Part shown: piece by piece, positions 1-7,463 of the stretch
Numbering within the stretch: position 1 is the first letter of the stretch
Layout: every line of letters begins with the position of its first letter
Source: Candidatus Heimdallarchaeota archaeon
Lineage (GTDB): Archaea; Asgardarchaeota; Heimdallarchaeia; Heimdallarchaeales; Kariarchaeaceae
NCBI GenBank assembly: GCA_021399405.1
Contig: JAAFKL010000405.1
Location: 1-15,058, forward strand
Direction: 5' to 3'
DNA length: 15,058 nucleotides
Program-made: the position numbers and the translations under genes
The notes under the pieces: generated by a model
Seen by the model: only the letters and a program-made list of their open reading frames with translations
The model's database searches: none
Told to the model about the DNA's origin: nothing

Positions 1-58
1 CTGTTGAATTAACTATTTTGGCTAGTTTATCCAAATATTTTTGAACCACACGTTGCAT
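1..58 (-). CDS. Possible 5' end of a gene running off the left edge
   Basis: On the minus strand an ATG at 58 opens a frame that stays open to the window edge and begins MQRVVQKYLDKLAKIVNST. A GTG three codons later (position 49) has an A/T-rich box (minus-strand AATATATT, plus 69-76) about 24 nt upstream, which fits the leaderless spacing seen elsewhere in this window, so the true start may be 49. Only about 19 codons are visible, so no family can be named. It would be divergent from the heme operon, with roughly 290 bp between them. An open frame this short could also arise by chance. Confidence 0.3.
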   Translation of the reverse strand, partial: MQRVVQKYLDKLAKIVNST

Positions 59-318
59 ATTTTAATCAAATATATTAGATTCATGATCAGATATAGAGAA
101 TTTGTGATCAAAAATAATTCGTAGAAATCTTTAGTACTCCTAAATAGAGAGTCGGCAAAATAAAATTGCTAAAAAAATAAGTCCAATTGCTATTATATTT
201 GGTCAAATATTCAATTCGAGTAGATAAATAACCATTTAACTCAAATTTCATAACTAATTCATTTGTTTTTATGCAGAAATCCAAACATCCATCTGATTCC
301 GGAAATACTTGTATAATT
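59..318. other. Intergenic region upstream of the heme operon
   Basis: This very A/T-rich stretch has no convincing gene. It contains two copies of the 6-bp palindrome TGATCA, at 84-89 and 105-110, exactly 21 bp apart (about two helical turns). It also has a 17-codon ATG frame at 271-324 that ends just inside the hemH promoter region. Neither has independent support. If the left-edge minus-strand frame is real, this is a divergent promoter region and the natural place for heme-pathway control. Confidence 0.5.
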
Positions 319-319
319 A

Positions 320-327
320 CTTAAATA
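320..327 (+). promoter_or_regulatory. TATA-like box for the heme operon
   Basis: The sequence CTTAAATA is centred about 26 nt upstream of the TTG start of hemH at 350. This matches the TATA-to-start distance of the other upstream genes here and would give a leaderless or nearly leaderless hemH transcript. No Shine-Dalgarno sequence lies before 350, which agrees with that reading. The sequence is directly visible; its promoter role is inferred. Confidence 0.6.
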
Positions 328-349
328 AGAATAGCTTTTATTTGAAACA

Positions 350-1405
350 TTGAAAAATTCTTATGAAACCACATTTCAAGAATATGATTCTCTCGGAAAA
401 ATTGGGATAGTCCTTCTGAATATGGGTGGTCCGGAGAACCAGGAAGCAATAAAACCATTTCTATATAACTTGTTTGCAGATCCTGATCTAATAAATCTCC
501 CTGGACCTTTGAAGTTAATTCAAAAACCTCTGGCAAAATTTATTTCATCAATCAGGTTCAAAACCACTTCATCAATGTATGAGGCTATAGGAGGTGGGAG
601 TCCTATTCGAACCATTACAGAAAGCTTAGCGGATAAATTGCATTCAATTCTGGAAGAAAGAAAAATAAGCAACTATTGTTGTGTAGCGATGAGATATACT
701 TCGCCAAGGGCATCAGAGGTCATTGATAACTTGATTGAGCAAAAAGTGGATACTATTGTTCTTTTATCCCAGTATCCTCATTACTCAAGATCAACAACTG
801 GATCCAGTATAAAGGAATTCAAAGATGCTCTACTGAATTTTAATTCTTCAAAATTCAATATCATCATCATTGATGAATGGGGCTGTGAAGATGTATATAC
901 TGATTGGTGGGTAGATCAAATAAAAATCACCTTGCGAAAATTGGATTTAAAGATCAGCAAGGATATCCATCTTGTTTTCAGTGCCCATGGCCTGCCTCAG
1001 AGTTACATTGATAAGGGAGAAAAATATACTGAAAGCCTTGAATTCTCAAAATCAATAATTATGAATTCTCTTGGTGATATAGGTTATCAAATGTCACATC
1101 ATTTAAGTTATCAAAGTAAAGCAGGACCATTTCCGTGGACCAAACCTTACACAGAAGATCTATTAGAGGAACTTGCACTACAAAGTCCCAAAGCAGTTAT
1201 AGTGATTCCACTTGGTTTTGTTTCAAATCATGTAGAAACACTATATGAAATTGATATACTTTACAAAAATTTCGCTAATTCTTTAGGGATACCAATTTTT
1301 GAGAGAGTGGCACTTCCTGATGATGATGATCTATATGCAGCATCTCTTGCAGATATGCTTTTGTCAAGGGTTTCAGGATCAACAACGGAGGAGGTATTTG
1401 AGTGA
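350..1405 (+). CDS. hemH: Ferrochelatase (protoheme-forming)
   Basis: HemH inserts Fe2+ into protoporphyrin IX, the last step of protoheme synthesis. The 351-aa product matches the family along its length: KIGIVLLNMGGPE near the N-terminus (17-29), the FLYNLFADPD block (37-46), IGGGSPIRTIT (80-90), YPHYSRSTTGSS (142-153), the active-site SAHGLP (211-216, catalytic His213), YQSKAGPFPWTKPYTE (254-269) and GFVSNHVETLYEID (289-302, conserved Glu296). Length is normal for bacterial ferrochelatases. There is no C-terminal membrane anchor and no iron-sulfur cysteine cluster. The start is TTG at 350: an in-frame stop lies at 332-334 and the next in-frame ATG is inside the first conserved strand. It is the first gene of the operon although its enzyme acts last. 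Its stop overlaps the hemA start by 4 nt (GTGA). The sequence looks like a bacterial-type enzyme. Confidence 0.95.
   Translation: MKNSYETTFQEYDSLGKIGIVLLNMGGPENQEAIKPFLYNLFADPDLINLPGPLKLIQKPLAKFISSIRFKTTSSMYEAIGGGSPIRTITESLADKLHSILEERKISNYCCVAMRYTSPRASEVIDNLIEQKVDTIVLLSQYPHYSRSTTGSSIKEFKDALLNFNSSKFNIIIIDEWGCEDVYTDWWVDQIKITLRKLDLKISKDIHLVFSAHGLPQSYIDKGEKYTESLEFSKSIIMNSLGDIGYQMSHHLSYQSKAGPFPWTKPYTEDLLEELALQSPKAVIVIPLGFVSNHVETLYEIDILYKNFANSLGIPIFERVALPDDDDLYAASLADMLLSRVSGSTTEEVFE
1387..1395 (+). promoter_or_regulatory. Strong ribosome binding site for hemA
   Basis: GGAGGAGGT lies inside the 3' end of hemH, 6 nt before the GTG start of hemA at 1402. It supports that start and shows that operon-internal genes use Shine-Dalgarno initiation, unlike the leaderless first genes. 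Confidence 0.7.
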
Positions 1406-2538
1406 CCATTCCTCTTACTGTTGTCACATGGAGACTAGGCAAAATTGGGGTTGACATAGTCGAGTCCTTACACCTGCACGATGAATTCGAAACAATCATG
1501 TCCCAAATGAGACAGGAATTTGGTAGTGCATTTTATCTTAATACATGTCAAAGGATTGTTATCGTTACTAGCCACATAGATAGTTCCAATGAAAATAATA
1601 TTCAAAATTTTTACTTACGATTGAAGAAAATTCAAAATGACAATGAATTGTACAATGGGGAAATATTTACAGGGTTACATGCACTTGAGCACTTAGCTTT
1701 ACTTGTTTCTTCTCTTGATTCAGTTGTTATAGGTGAAGATCAGATATTACATCAGTTTAAACAAGCATTTGATGCATCACAATTATACTTAGATTCAAAT
1801 CTTCAATTTATATTGCAAAAAATAATAAAAATTGGTAAACGTGTAAGAAGGGAATCTTTGCTTAAATATGGTCGAACAAGTACCTTCGTCCTGATTGAAC
1901 AGAAATTTGAAACCGAATTAAAAACAGCTTCTTCTATTGGTTTAATTGGGACAGGATCTATGGCAAAATACATTTTGAATAATCTCAAAAAAATAAATCC
2001 AAATATATCAGTTTATTCAAGAAAGAAAGTTCGCATTGGAGTGAATTTTGAAGGCTATGAAGTATTGGATTATAATTCTTTTAAAAATCATAGCATAATT
2101 ATTACAGCTACAAGTGCAGTAATGCCCATAATCACAGTGCCATTTATTAAAAAATTAGATGTAGAAAATATTCTTATCTTTGATCTAGGCATGCCTAGGA
2201 ATTGTGTTGAGGACATTGGTAGACTTAATAATGTAGAACTTGTAGATATGGAGAACCTTCTTTCATATTCCAATGAAGGCGAGGAAGGATCAAAAAGTGA
2301 ATTACAAGGGGTCTACGAGGTTATAAATGATGAATTGCGAAAATTAATGAAAAAATTAAATAAAAAGAAGCAATCCAAAAAGGTGGTATCCCTAAGGATG
2401 GATCTGATGTCTCTTGCGGAGGCCAAAAAATCAGAACTTATTGATAAGGAGGAAAATATCTTGAAATTTAATCAGTTTGTCAATCAACTCATTCATATTT
2501 CTCAAAAACATCTTGAGCAAGCAATTTTGGAGGAATAA
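1402..2538 (+). CDS. hemA: Glutamyl-tRNA reductase
   Basis: HemA reduces glutamyl-tRNA(Glu) with NADPH to glutamate-1-semialdehyde, the first committed step of the C5 route to tetrapyrroles. The 378-aa protein keeps the catalytic cysteine in LNTCQR (Cys49; most members read TCNR, so Asn to Gln is a variation). It also keeps the HALEHLALLVSSLDSVVIGE helix (93-112), GEDQILHQFKQAF (111-123), the KRVRRE motif, a Rossmann nucleotide-binding loop GLIGTGSMA (180-188), and the DLGMPRN strand-turn (261-267) followed by the VDMENL linker. The C-terminal helical dimerisation domain (about 295-378) is lysine-rich and a little short against the roughly 400-420 aa typical of the family. The first 20 residues diverge from the usual GLNHKTAP motif. 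The start is GTG at 1402 with a strong ribosome binding site. HemL, its channelling partner, is three genes downstream. Confidence 0.93.
   Translation: MTIPLTVVTWRLGKIGVDIVESLHLHDEFETIMSQMRQEFGSAFYLNTCQRIVIVTSHIDSSNENNIQNFYLRLKKIQNDNELYNGEIFTGLHALEHLALLVSSLDSVVIGEDQILHQFKQAFDASQLYLDSNLQFILQKIIKIGKRVRRESLLKYGRTSTFVLIEQKFETELKTASSIGLIGTGSMAKYILNNLKKINPNISVYSRKKVRIGVNFEGYEVLDYNSFKNHSIIITATSAVMPIITVPFIKKLDVENILIFDLGMPRNCVEDIGRLNNVELVDMENLLSYSNEGEEGSKSELQGVYEVINDELRKLMKKLNKKKQSKKVVSLRMDLMSLAEAKKSELIDKEENILKFNQFVNQLIHISQKHLEQAILEE
2529..2534 (+). promoter_or_regulatory. Ribosome binding site pointing to an ATT start of hemCD
   Basis: GGAGGA at the very end of hemA is 9 nt before an ATT codon at 2544. 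No ATG, GTG or TTG lies in the hemCD frame between this site and the TTG at 2580, which is 45 nt away and inside the first conserved motif. The site therefore supports initiation at the ATT. Confidence 0.55.
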
Positions 2539-2543
2539 ATAAA

Positions 2544-4166
2544 ATTAATGTAATTAGACTAGGAACTAGAAAAAGTAAGTTGGCTATGGCACAGGCTTTC
2601 ATTGTTCAAAAGCTAATAGAAGATAGACTGGGACTGGATGTTGAGATAATCAAACAAGAGTCTAGAGGGGATAAAGATCAAATTTCACAGCTTCACACTT
2701 TTAGGGGGCAAGGTGCTTTCACCGGAACATTAGAGCGTGCTTTGCTTAAAAATGAAATTGATATAGCAGTTCACAGTCTAAAAGATCTTCCAATTGAAAA
2801 CACTGCTGGTTTGTACTTACCAGCTTATATCGAACGTCACAGTTCAGGTGACGTTCTTCTTATAAAAAAGAGATTTGTTGTTTCCGAAAAAAAATTAATT
2901 TTAAAGTCTGGAATTAGATTTGCAACGGGCAGCCCACGAAGACAGAGCCAATTTCTTTCTAAATTTCCATCATCTATTCCTATAGATATACGAGGAAATG
3001 TCAATACTCGCATTTCGCGATTGGAAATGAGTCATATTGATGCATTATTGATGGCGAAAGCTGTGTTTGAAAGATTAAATTTGATCATCCCTAACAACGT
3101 TATCAAAATTGACTTACCCATTCAAGAATTTCCAACTGCCCCCGGACAAGGGGCAATTGCGATCCAAGCTCGGAATAATGAATTAGGATCACTTGAGAAA
3201 ATTGGAGATCTAACAACCCAATTGTCGGTTACCGCTGAGAGAGATATTTTGAAAAGCATAGGTGGTGGTTGTGATATCGCAGTGGGCATATCGATAATTA
3301 AAGAAGGGGAATACTGGAAATTAATATCCACACAGCCTCAATCTAATTGGGATTTTGTAAGTCCTGTAAAACTGTCATATTTGGTGTTGAAAGATTATAA
3401 ACTAGAACAACTAGTAATTACCGCGAAAAACTATATATCATCACTTCCTTCCAATTCAGAAAAGATACCAACGAAATCTATTCCCAAAATGGTTAGTGTG
3501 GTTTCATTCAGATCTCTTCAAGATAATATTAACTACATAAGAGAAATTGAGAAACATCCTCAATTTACAGTATTCTCATCTGCAGTTTATCGTTATTCAA
3601 CAAATTTTGAATTGATTAACGATGATGAGTTTATCAAAAAATGGGAGGAAACTACATGGGTTGTATTAACCTCCCAAAGAGCTACTGAAATTTTTAATGT
3701 AGTAAATAGGTTGTATCCAAGAAAAGCTTTTCGCGTTGCGGTAATAGGTAAGAAAACATCACAAATTGTCAGATCATATGGATTGCCAGTTCATTTAGTT
3801 GCCAAAGGATCACTTGAGGAACTAAAATCAGAATTATCGCGAACTCGTGAGATCTATCCAGGTAAGGTGCTTTTCCTTTCAGGTGAACATATAACAGGAC
3901 TTCCCTCTAAAGATGCTGACCGTTTTATAGCATATAAGGTATTTACAAATAAATTAACCATACCTTTCAAACCAGAAGTGATTATTGCATACTCTACAAG
4001 ATCCGCAAAAGAAATTCTTTTACAATTAGGTGATGATTGTACGAAACGTTGGATAGCAATTGGTAATTCAACTGGGGAATATTTGAAAAAACAAAAGCAA
4101 AATGTGATAATCTCACCTTCACCAGATGTAGAAGGTGTGATGAAGGCATTAATGGAAGTTGGATAA
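2544..4166 (+). CDS. hemCD: Fused porphobilinogen deaminase / uroporphyrinogen-III synthase
   Basis: The N-terminal half (about residues 1-300) polymerises four porphobilinogens into hydroxymethylbilane; the C-terminal half (about 313-540) closes and inverts ring D to give uroporphyrinogen III. HemC marks are RLGTRKSKLA at the N-terminus, the catalytic Asp in HSLKDLP (Asp81), GSPRRQ (Arg132-133), RGNVNTRISRL, and Cys243 in GGGCDIAVG, which carries the dipyrromethane cofactor. HemD marks are VVLTSQRA, the FLSGE region and the C-terminal WIAIGNSTGEYL and SPSPDVEGV. The first ATG/GTG/TTG-type codon in frame is TTG at 2580, but starting there would delete the first beta-strand. Reading from ATT at 2544 gives NVIRLGTRKSKLAMAQA, aligning closely with E. 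coli HemC NVLRIATRQSPLALWQA, so I place the start at ATT; a sequence error is the alternative. The gap to hemA is 5 nt. The fusion should pass the unstable linear intermediate directly to its cyclase. Confidence 0.9.
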   Translation: MNVIRLGTRKSKLAMAQAFIVQKLIEDRLGLDVEIIKQESRGDKDQISQLHTFRGQGAFTGTLERALLKNEIDIAVHSLKDLPIENTAGLYLPAYIERHSSGDVLLIKKRFVVSEKKLILKSGIRFATGSPRRQSQFLSKFPSSIPIDIRGNVNTRISRLEMSHIDALLMAKAVFERLNLIIPNNVIKIDLPIQEFPTAPGQGAIAIQARNNELGSLEKIGDLTTQLSVTAERDILKSIGGGCDIAVGISIIKEGEYWKLISTQPQSNWDFVSPVKLSYLVLKDYKLEQLVITAKNYISSLPSNSEKIPTKSIPKMVSVVSFRSLQDNINYIREIEKHPQFTVFSSAVYRYSTNFELINDDEFIKKWEETTWVVLTSQRATEIFNVVNRLYPRKAFRVAVIGKKTSQIVRSYGLPVHLVAKGSLEELKSELSRTREIYPGKVLFLSGEHITGLPSKDADRFIAYKVFTNKLTIPFKPEVIIAYSTRSAKEILLQLGDDCTKRWIAIGNSTGEYLKKQKQNVIISPSPDVEGVMKALMEVG

Positions 4167-4167
4167 A

Positions 4168-5136
4168 ATGTCAAGATTAAGAAAATACAGAACCACAAAA
4201 ATACAAAGAGATGCCTTGTCAGAAGTCCATCTTGGAACTGAAAACCTAGTGTACCCCATGTTTGTTGTTTCAGGCGAACAAAAGAAAATTGAAATTAAAT
4301 CAATGCCTGGCATTTATCAGCAAACCGTCGATGTTCTTATTAATGAAGTTCGGGAGCTAATTGAAAAGGGGGTTCACAGTTATATGTTGTTTGGAATTCC
4401 GGAGAAAAAGGACTTTTTTGGGAAAGCAGCTGCAGATAGTCATGGACCGGTGAATAGTTCGATTAGAGCACTAAAAGAAGAATTTGGTAAAGAAATTCTA
4501 ATTTACTCCGATGTTTGTTTATGTGAATACACAACTCATGGTCATTGTGGAATCCCAAAAGAGAATGGGGAAATTGAAAATGATCAATCATTACAATATC
4601 TCGCAGATGCTGCATTGAGCTATGTAGAAGCAGGATCAGATTGGGTTGCACCCAGTAATATGATGGATAACAGGGTGTCTTCAATTAGAGAAAGATTAGA
4701 CGATAATGGTTTTTACAATACTCCAATCCTGAGTTATTCAGCAAAATTTTCAAGTTCCTATTACGGTCCTTTTCGAGATGCTGTATTGAGTGCACCAGAA
4801 TTTGGGGATCGAAAAACATATCAAATTGATTATAGAGGATCAAGTCAGCCTTTAATGGAAATAATTGAGGATGAAAGACAAGGTGCTGATGCTGTAATCG
4901 TAAAACCAGCACTTGCCTATCTAGACATCATTTCTAAGGCCAGGCAAATAACTAATCTCCCCATTTATGCTTACAATGTGAGTGGGGAATACTCGATGGT
5001 CAAATTTTCAGCAATTCAAGGAATATTGGATGAAAAAGAAATTGTACTTGAGAATCTCTTTGCTATGAGAAGAGCTGGAGCAGACAATATATTAACATAC
5101 CACGCGGCTGATGTGGTTAAAAATGAGTGGATATAA
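4168..5136 (+). CDS. hemB: Delta-aminolevulinic acid dehydratase (porphobilinogen synthase)
   Basis: HemB condenses two 5-aminolevulinates into porphobilinogen. The 322-aa product keeps both active-site lysines, in SYSAKFSSSYYGPFRDA (Lys193) and IVKPALAYLDI (Lys246). It also has the metal motif DVCLCEYTTHGHCG with Cys117, Cys119 and Cys127. That three-cysteine pattern is typical of zinc-dependent enzymes rather than the magnesium-only, Asp-rich type. The C-terminal MRRAGADNILTYHA motif is also standard. The segment APSNMMDNRV reads APSDMMDGRV or APSAAMDGQV in familiar homologues, a mild divergence near the active site. ATG at 4168 lies 1 nt after the hemCD stop; a TTG at 4159 is in frame but would overlap hemD and lacks support. 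The gene stops in a TAATG overlap with hemL. Confidence 0.95.
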   Translation: MSRLRKYRTTKIQRDALSEVHLGTENLVYPMFVVSGEQKKIEIKSMPGIYQQTVDVLINEVRELIEKGVHSYMLFGIPEKKDFFGKAAADSHGPVNSSIRALKEEFGKEILIYSDVCLCEYTTHGHCGIPKENGEIENDQSLQYLADAALSYVEAGSDWVAPSNMMDNRVSSIRERLDDNGFYNTPILSYSAKFSSSYYGPFRDAVLSAPEFGDRKTYQIDYRGSSQPLMEIIEDERQGADAVIVKPALAYLDIISKARQITNLPIYAYNVSGEYSMVKFSAIQGILDEKEIVLENLFAMRRAGADNILTYHAADVVKNEWI

Positions 5137-6425
5137 TGGAAAAAAATAAAGGTAAATCACTTGAAATGCTCAATAGGGCAAAAATTAGCATGCCAGGAGG
5201 GGTTAGTTCTCCTGTTCGCGCATTGAAAGCAGTAGGTGGAGAACCTCTGTTTGTAAACAAGGCTTTAGGGGCTTTAATATTTGACTTAGATGAAAATTCA
5301 TACATCGATTTATGTATGTCCTTTGGTCCTCTAATACTAGGTCATGCAAACGACCATATTATCAATTCTATTGTGGAAAGTGCAAAACTGGGTACCTCAT
5401 TTGGAACTTCATCCCCTGGTGAAGTTGAGTTGGCAGAAAAAATAATAAAAGCTCATTCAGCAGCTGATTGGGTAAGATTTGTAAATAGTGGTACTGAAGC
5501 AGTTATGTCTGCTCTTCGACTAGCTAGAGGATATACCGGAAGAGATATGATAATCAAATTTTCAGGCTGTTATCATGGCCATGCAGATTCTATGCTTGTC
5601 AAGGCTGGAAGTGGACTTGTTACTTTTGGTATTAGTTCATCTCAGGGTGTACCTGCTGACACCACAAAAAACACCATTGTCTTAGAGTTGGGAGATATAA
5701 ATCAAGTTCGTGAAGCATTTGAAAAATTTGGAGATAAAATTGCGGCCTTAATAATTGAGGGTATTCCTGCCAATAATGGATTATTAATACAATCCGAAGT
5801 TTACATGAAGCAATTGCAAAAAATTGTCCATTCAAATGGATCACTTCTGGTACTGGATGAAGTTATCACTGGGTTCAGATTGGGAATGGGTGGAGCAACT
5901 AAGTATTATGGAATTAAGCCAGACATTGTTACATTTGGAAAAATTATTGGAGGAGGATTACCAGTGGGTGCATACGCTGGACGAAAGGAGTTGATGGATC
6001 TCATTTCCCCACTTGGACCAGTATATCAGGCTGGTACATTGAGTGGTAATCCATTGGCGATGGCTGCCGGTAACACAGCTCTCTCTATACTTTCGAAAAA
6101 TGACATACACAAGAAACTAGAAAAATTGAGCGAGGATCTTTGTAAGCGATTAATAAATTCATTCGGTGAGTACTCTATTCCTTTAACAATCAGGAGGATA
6201 GGGTCAATTCTCTGGCCAATATTGCAAAATAATGTAACACCAGTGAATCCAGATGATATCTCTGAACTTGCAGTTAATGCATATAGTAATTTTCATGGTA
6301 ATGCATTGAAAGAAGGGGTGTATCTTCCTCCAAGTGCATATGAGGTAGCATTTTTGTCCACATCACATGAGGATCATATTGATGATATAGTTGACAAATT
6401 AGTGAGGGCAGGTAGGAAATTATGA
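5136..6425 (+). CDS. hemL: Glutamate-1-semialdehyde 2,1-aminomutase
   Basis: HemL is a PLP-dependent class III aminotransferase that isomerises glutamate-1-semialdehyde to 5-aminolevulinate, completing the C5 route begun by HemA. The 429-aa length is typical. Visible family marks are MPGGVSSPVRA near the N-terminus, FVNSGTEAVMSALRLARG (cofactor phosphate region), CYHGHADSMLVKAGSG, the LVLDEVITGFRLG block with the PLP-ring Asp, and the Schiff-base lysine in TFGKIIGGGLPVGAYAG (Lys269), followed by YQAGTLSGNPLAMAAG. I take ATG at 5136, which overlaps the hemB stop by one base (TAATG). A GTG three codons upstream at 5127 is an alternative. It overlaps hemE by 4 nt (ATGA) downstream. Confidence 0.95.
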   Translation: MEKNKGKSLEMLNRAKISMPGGVSSPVRALKAVGGEPLFVNKALGALIFDLDENSYIDLCMSFGPLILGHANDHIINSIVESAKLGTSFGTSSPGEVELAEKIIKAHSAADWVRFVNSGTEAVMSALRLARGYTGRDMIIKFSGCYHGHADSMLVKAGSGLVTFGISSSQGVPADTTKNTIVLELGDINQVREAFEKFGDKIAALIIEGIPANNGLLIQSEVYMKQLQKIVHSNGSLLVLDEVITGFRLGMGGATKYYGIKPDIVTFGKIIGGGLPVGAYAGRKELMDLISPLGPVYQAGTLSGNPLAMAAGNTALSILSKNDIHKKLEKLSEDLCKRLINSFGEYSIPLTIRRIGSILWPILQNNVTPVNPDDISELAVNAYSNFHGNALKEGVYLPPSAYEVAFLSTSHEDHIDDIVDKLVRAGRKL

Positions 6426-7459
6426 GTGATAAAACGAGCAAAGAATTGGTGCTTGATGCTTTTAAAGGGGAGATTAATGAGCGAGTTCCAATTTGGTTTA
6501 TGAGACAAGCAGGAAGATACCTCCCCGAATATATGGAAATCAGGAAAGAAAAAACATTCGAAGAACGTTCTCAATCTCCTGAATTAGCTGCAGAGATAAC
6601 TCTTCAACCTATAAAAAGATATGATCTAGATGCAGCAATTATTTTCTCAGATATTCTTATCCCATTCTATGGGATGGACATAGGACTTGAGATTGTTCCC
6701 CAATTGGGACCAGTTATTGAGAATCATATAAAAAATGTAGATGACATCTATAGACTGAAAAAAACAACATCAAAAAATGATTTCCCTTACCTACCAGAAT
6801 CAATTGAAATAGTTAGAGAACAAATTCCAGATAAAGCACTATTTGGTTTTTCAGGTGCTCCTTTTACACTTGCTAGCTATCTAATTGAAGGAAAGTCTAC
6901 AAGTAACGCTCTAGTGACAAAATCTCTAGCATATGAACATCCAAAAGATTTTCATTATCTAATGAATTTGATCACTGAAATCGTGATTGATCAGTTAGAA
7001 TGCCAGATAAAGGCTGGAGCAGATGTGATTCAAGTATTTGACAGCTGGGCTGGATTTTTATCTCCCGCTCAATTTGAAGAATGGGCAGCTCCTTATTTGA
7101 AAATAATATTCAGCCATTTTGGTAAAACTCCCAATATTTTTTATGCAAGAGGTAGTAATCATCTACTTCCAGTTGCCAATACCCTTGGAAGTAAAGGAAT
7201 TAGTATTGACACTACTACTACGTATACATATGCCAGAAAAATTGTGGGTAAAGAAAAATTATTACAAGGAAATTTAGATAATTCTACACTGCTTACAACT
7301 CCAAAGATAGTAGAGCATCATGTGAACACATTACTTGCTGAGGTACAGCAAGATGGGAATCCTAGATATATTTTCAATCTGGGACAAGGTATAGATAGGT
7401 ATTCAAGCTTGGAGAATGTTGGAAAGATGGTCTCCCTGGTAAAATCATTCAGGAGGTAA
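6422..7459 (+). CDS. hemE: Uroporphyrinogen decarboxylase
   Basis: HemE removes the four acetate carboxyls of uroporphyrinogen III to give coproporphyrinogen III without any cofactor. The 345-aa product has the signature VPIWFMRQAGRYLPEY (22-37, with the substrate-binding arginines), the essential Asp in FSDILIPFYGM (Asp77), FSGAPFTLASYLIEG (143-157, with the conserved Tyr153), FDSWAG and LQGNLD. Two conserved sites are changed. NLGHG near the C-terminus reads NLGQG (Gln322 in place of the usual His), and the usual D-W after the GxxD strand reads SIDTTTTY. These changes suggest a diverged but complete enzyme; position in the pathway operon leaves little doubt about its role. Start ATG 6422 overlaps hemL by 4 nt, with AGGAAAT just upstream. 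Confidence 0.92.
   Translation: MSDKTSKELVLDAFKGEINERVPIWFMRQAGRYLPEYMEIRKEKTFEERSQSPELAAEITLQPIKRYDLDAAIIFSDILIPFYGMDIGLEIVPQLGPVIENHIKNVDDIYRLKKTTSKNDFPYLPESIEIVREQIPDKALFGFSGAPFTLASYLIEGKSTSNALVTKSLAYEHPKDFHYLMNLITEIVIDQLECQIKAGADVIQVFDSWAGFLSPAQFEEWAAPYLKIIFSHFGKTPNIFYARGSNHLLPVANTLGSKGISIDTTTTYTYARKIVGKEKLLQGNLDNSTLLTTPKIVEHHVNTLLAEVQQDGNPRYIFNLGQGIDRYSSLENVGKMVSLVKSFRR
7451..7457 (+). promoter_or_regulatory. Strong ribosome binding site for hemN
   Basis: AGGAGGT overlaps the hemE stop codon and lies 6 nt before the hemN ATG at 7464. It selects 7464 over the ATG at 7459, which is out of frame and runs into a stop after two codons. Confidence 0.75.
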
Positions 7460-7463
7460 TGCG

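Noticed and set aside
271..324. A 17-codon ATG frame upstream of hemH that could be a leader peptide
   Set aside because: It has no ribosome binding site and no TATA-like box at the usual distance, shows no run of regulatory codons, and ends inside the hemH promoter region.
3854..4198. A 114-codon minus-strand frame opposite the HemD domain
   Set aside because: It lies wholly opposite well-supported HemD and HemB coding sequence, has no promoter or family motif, and is best explained as an antisense shadow.
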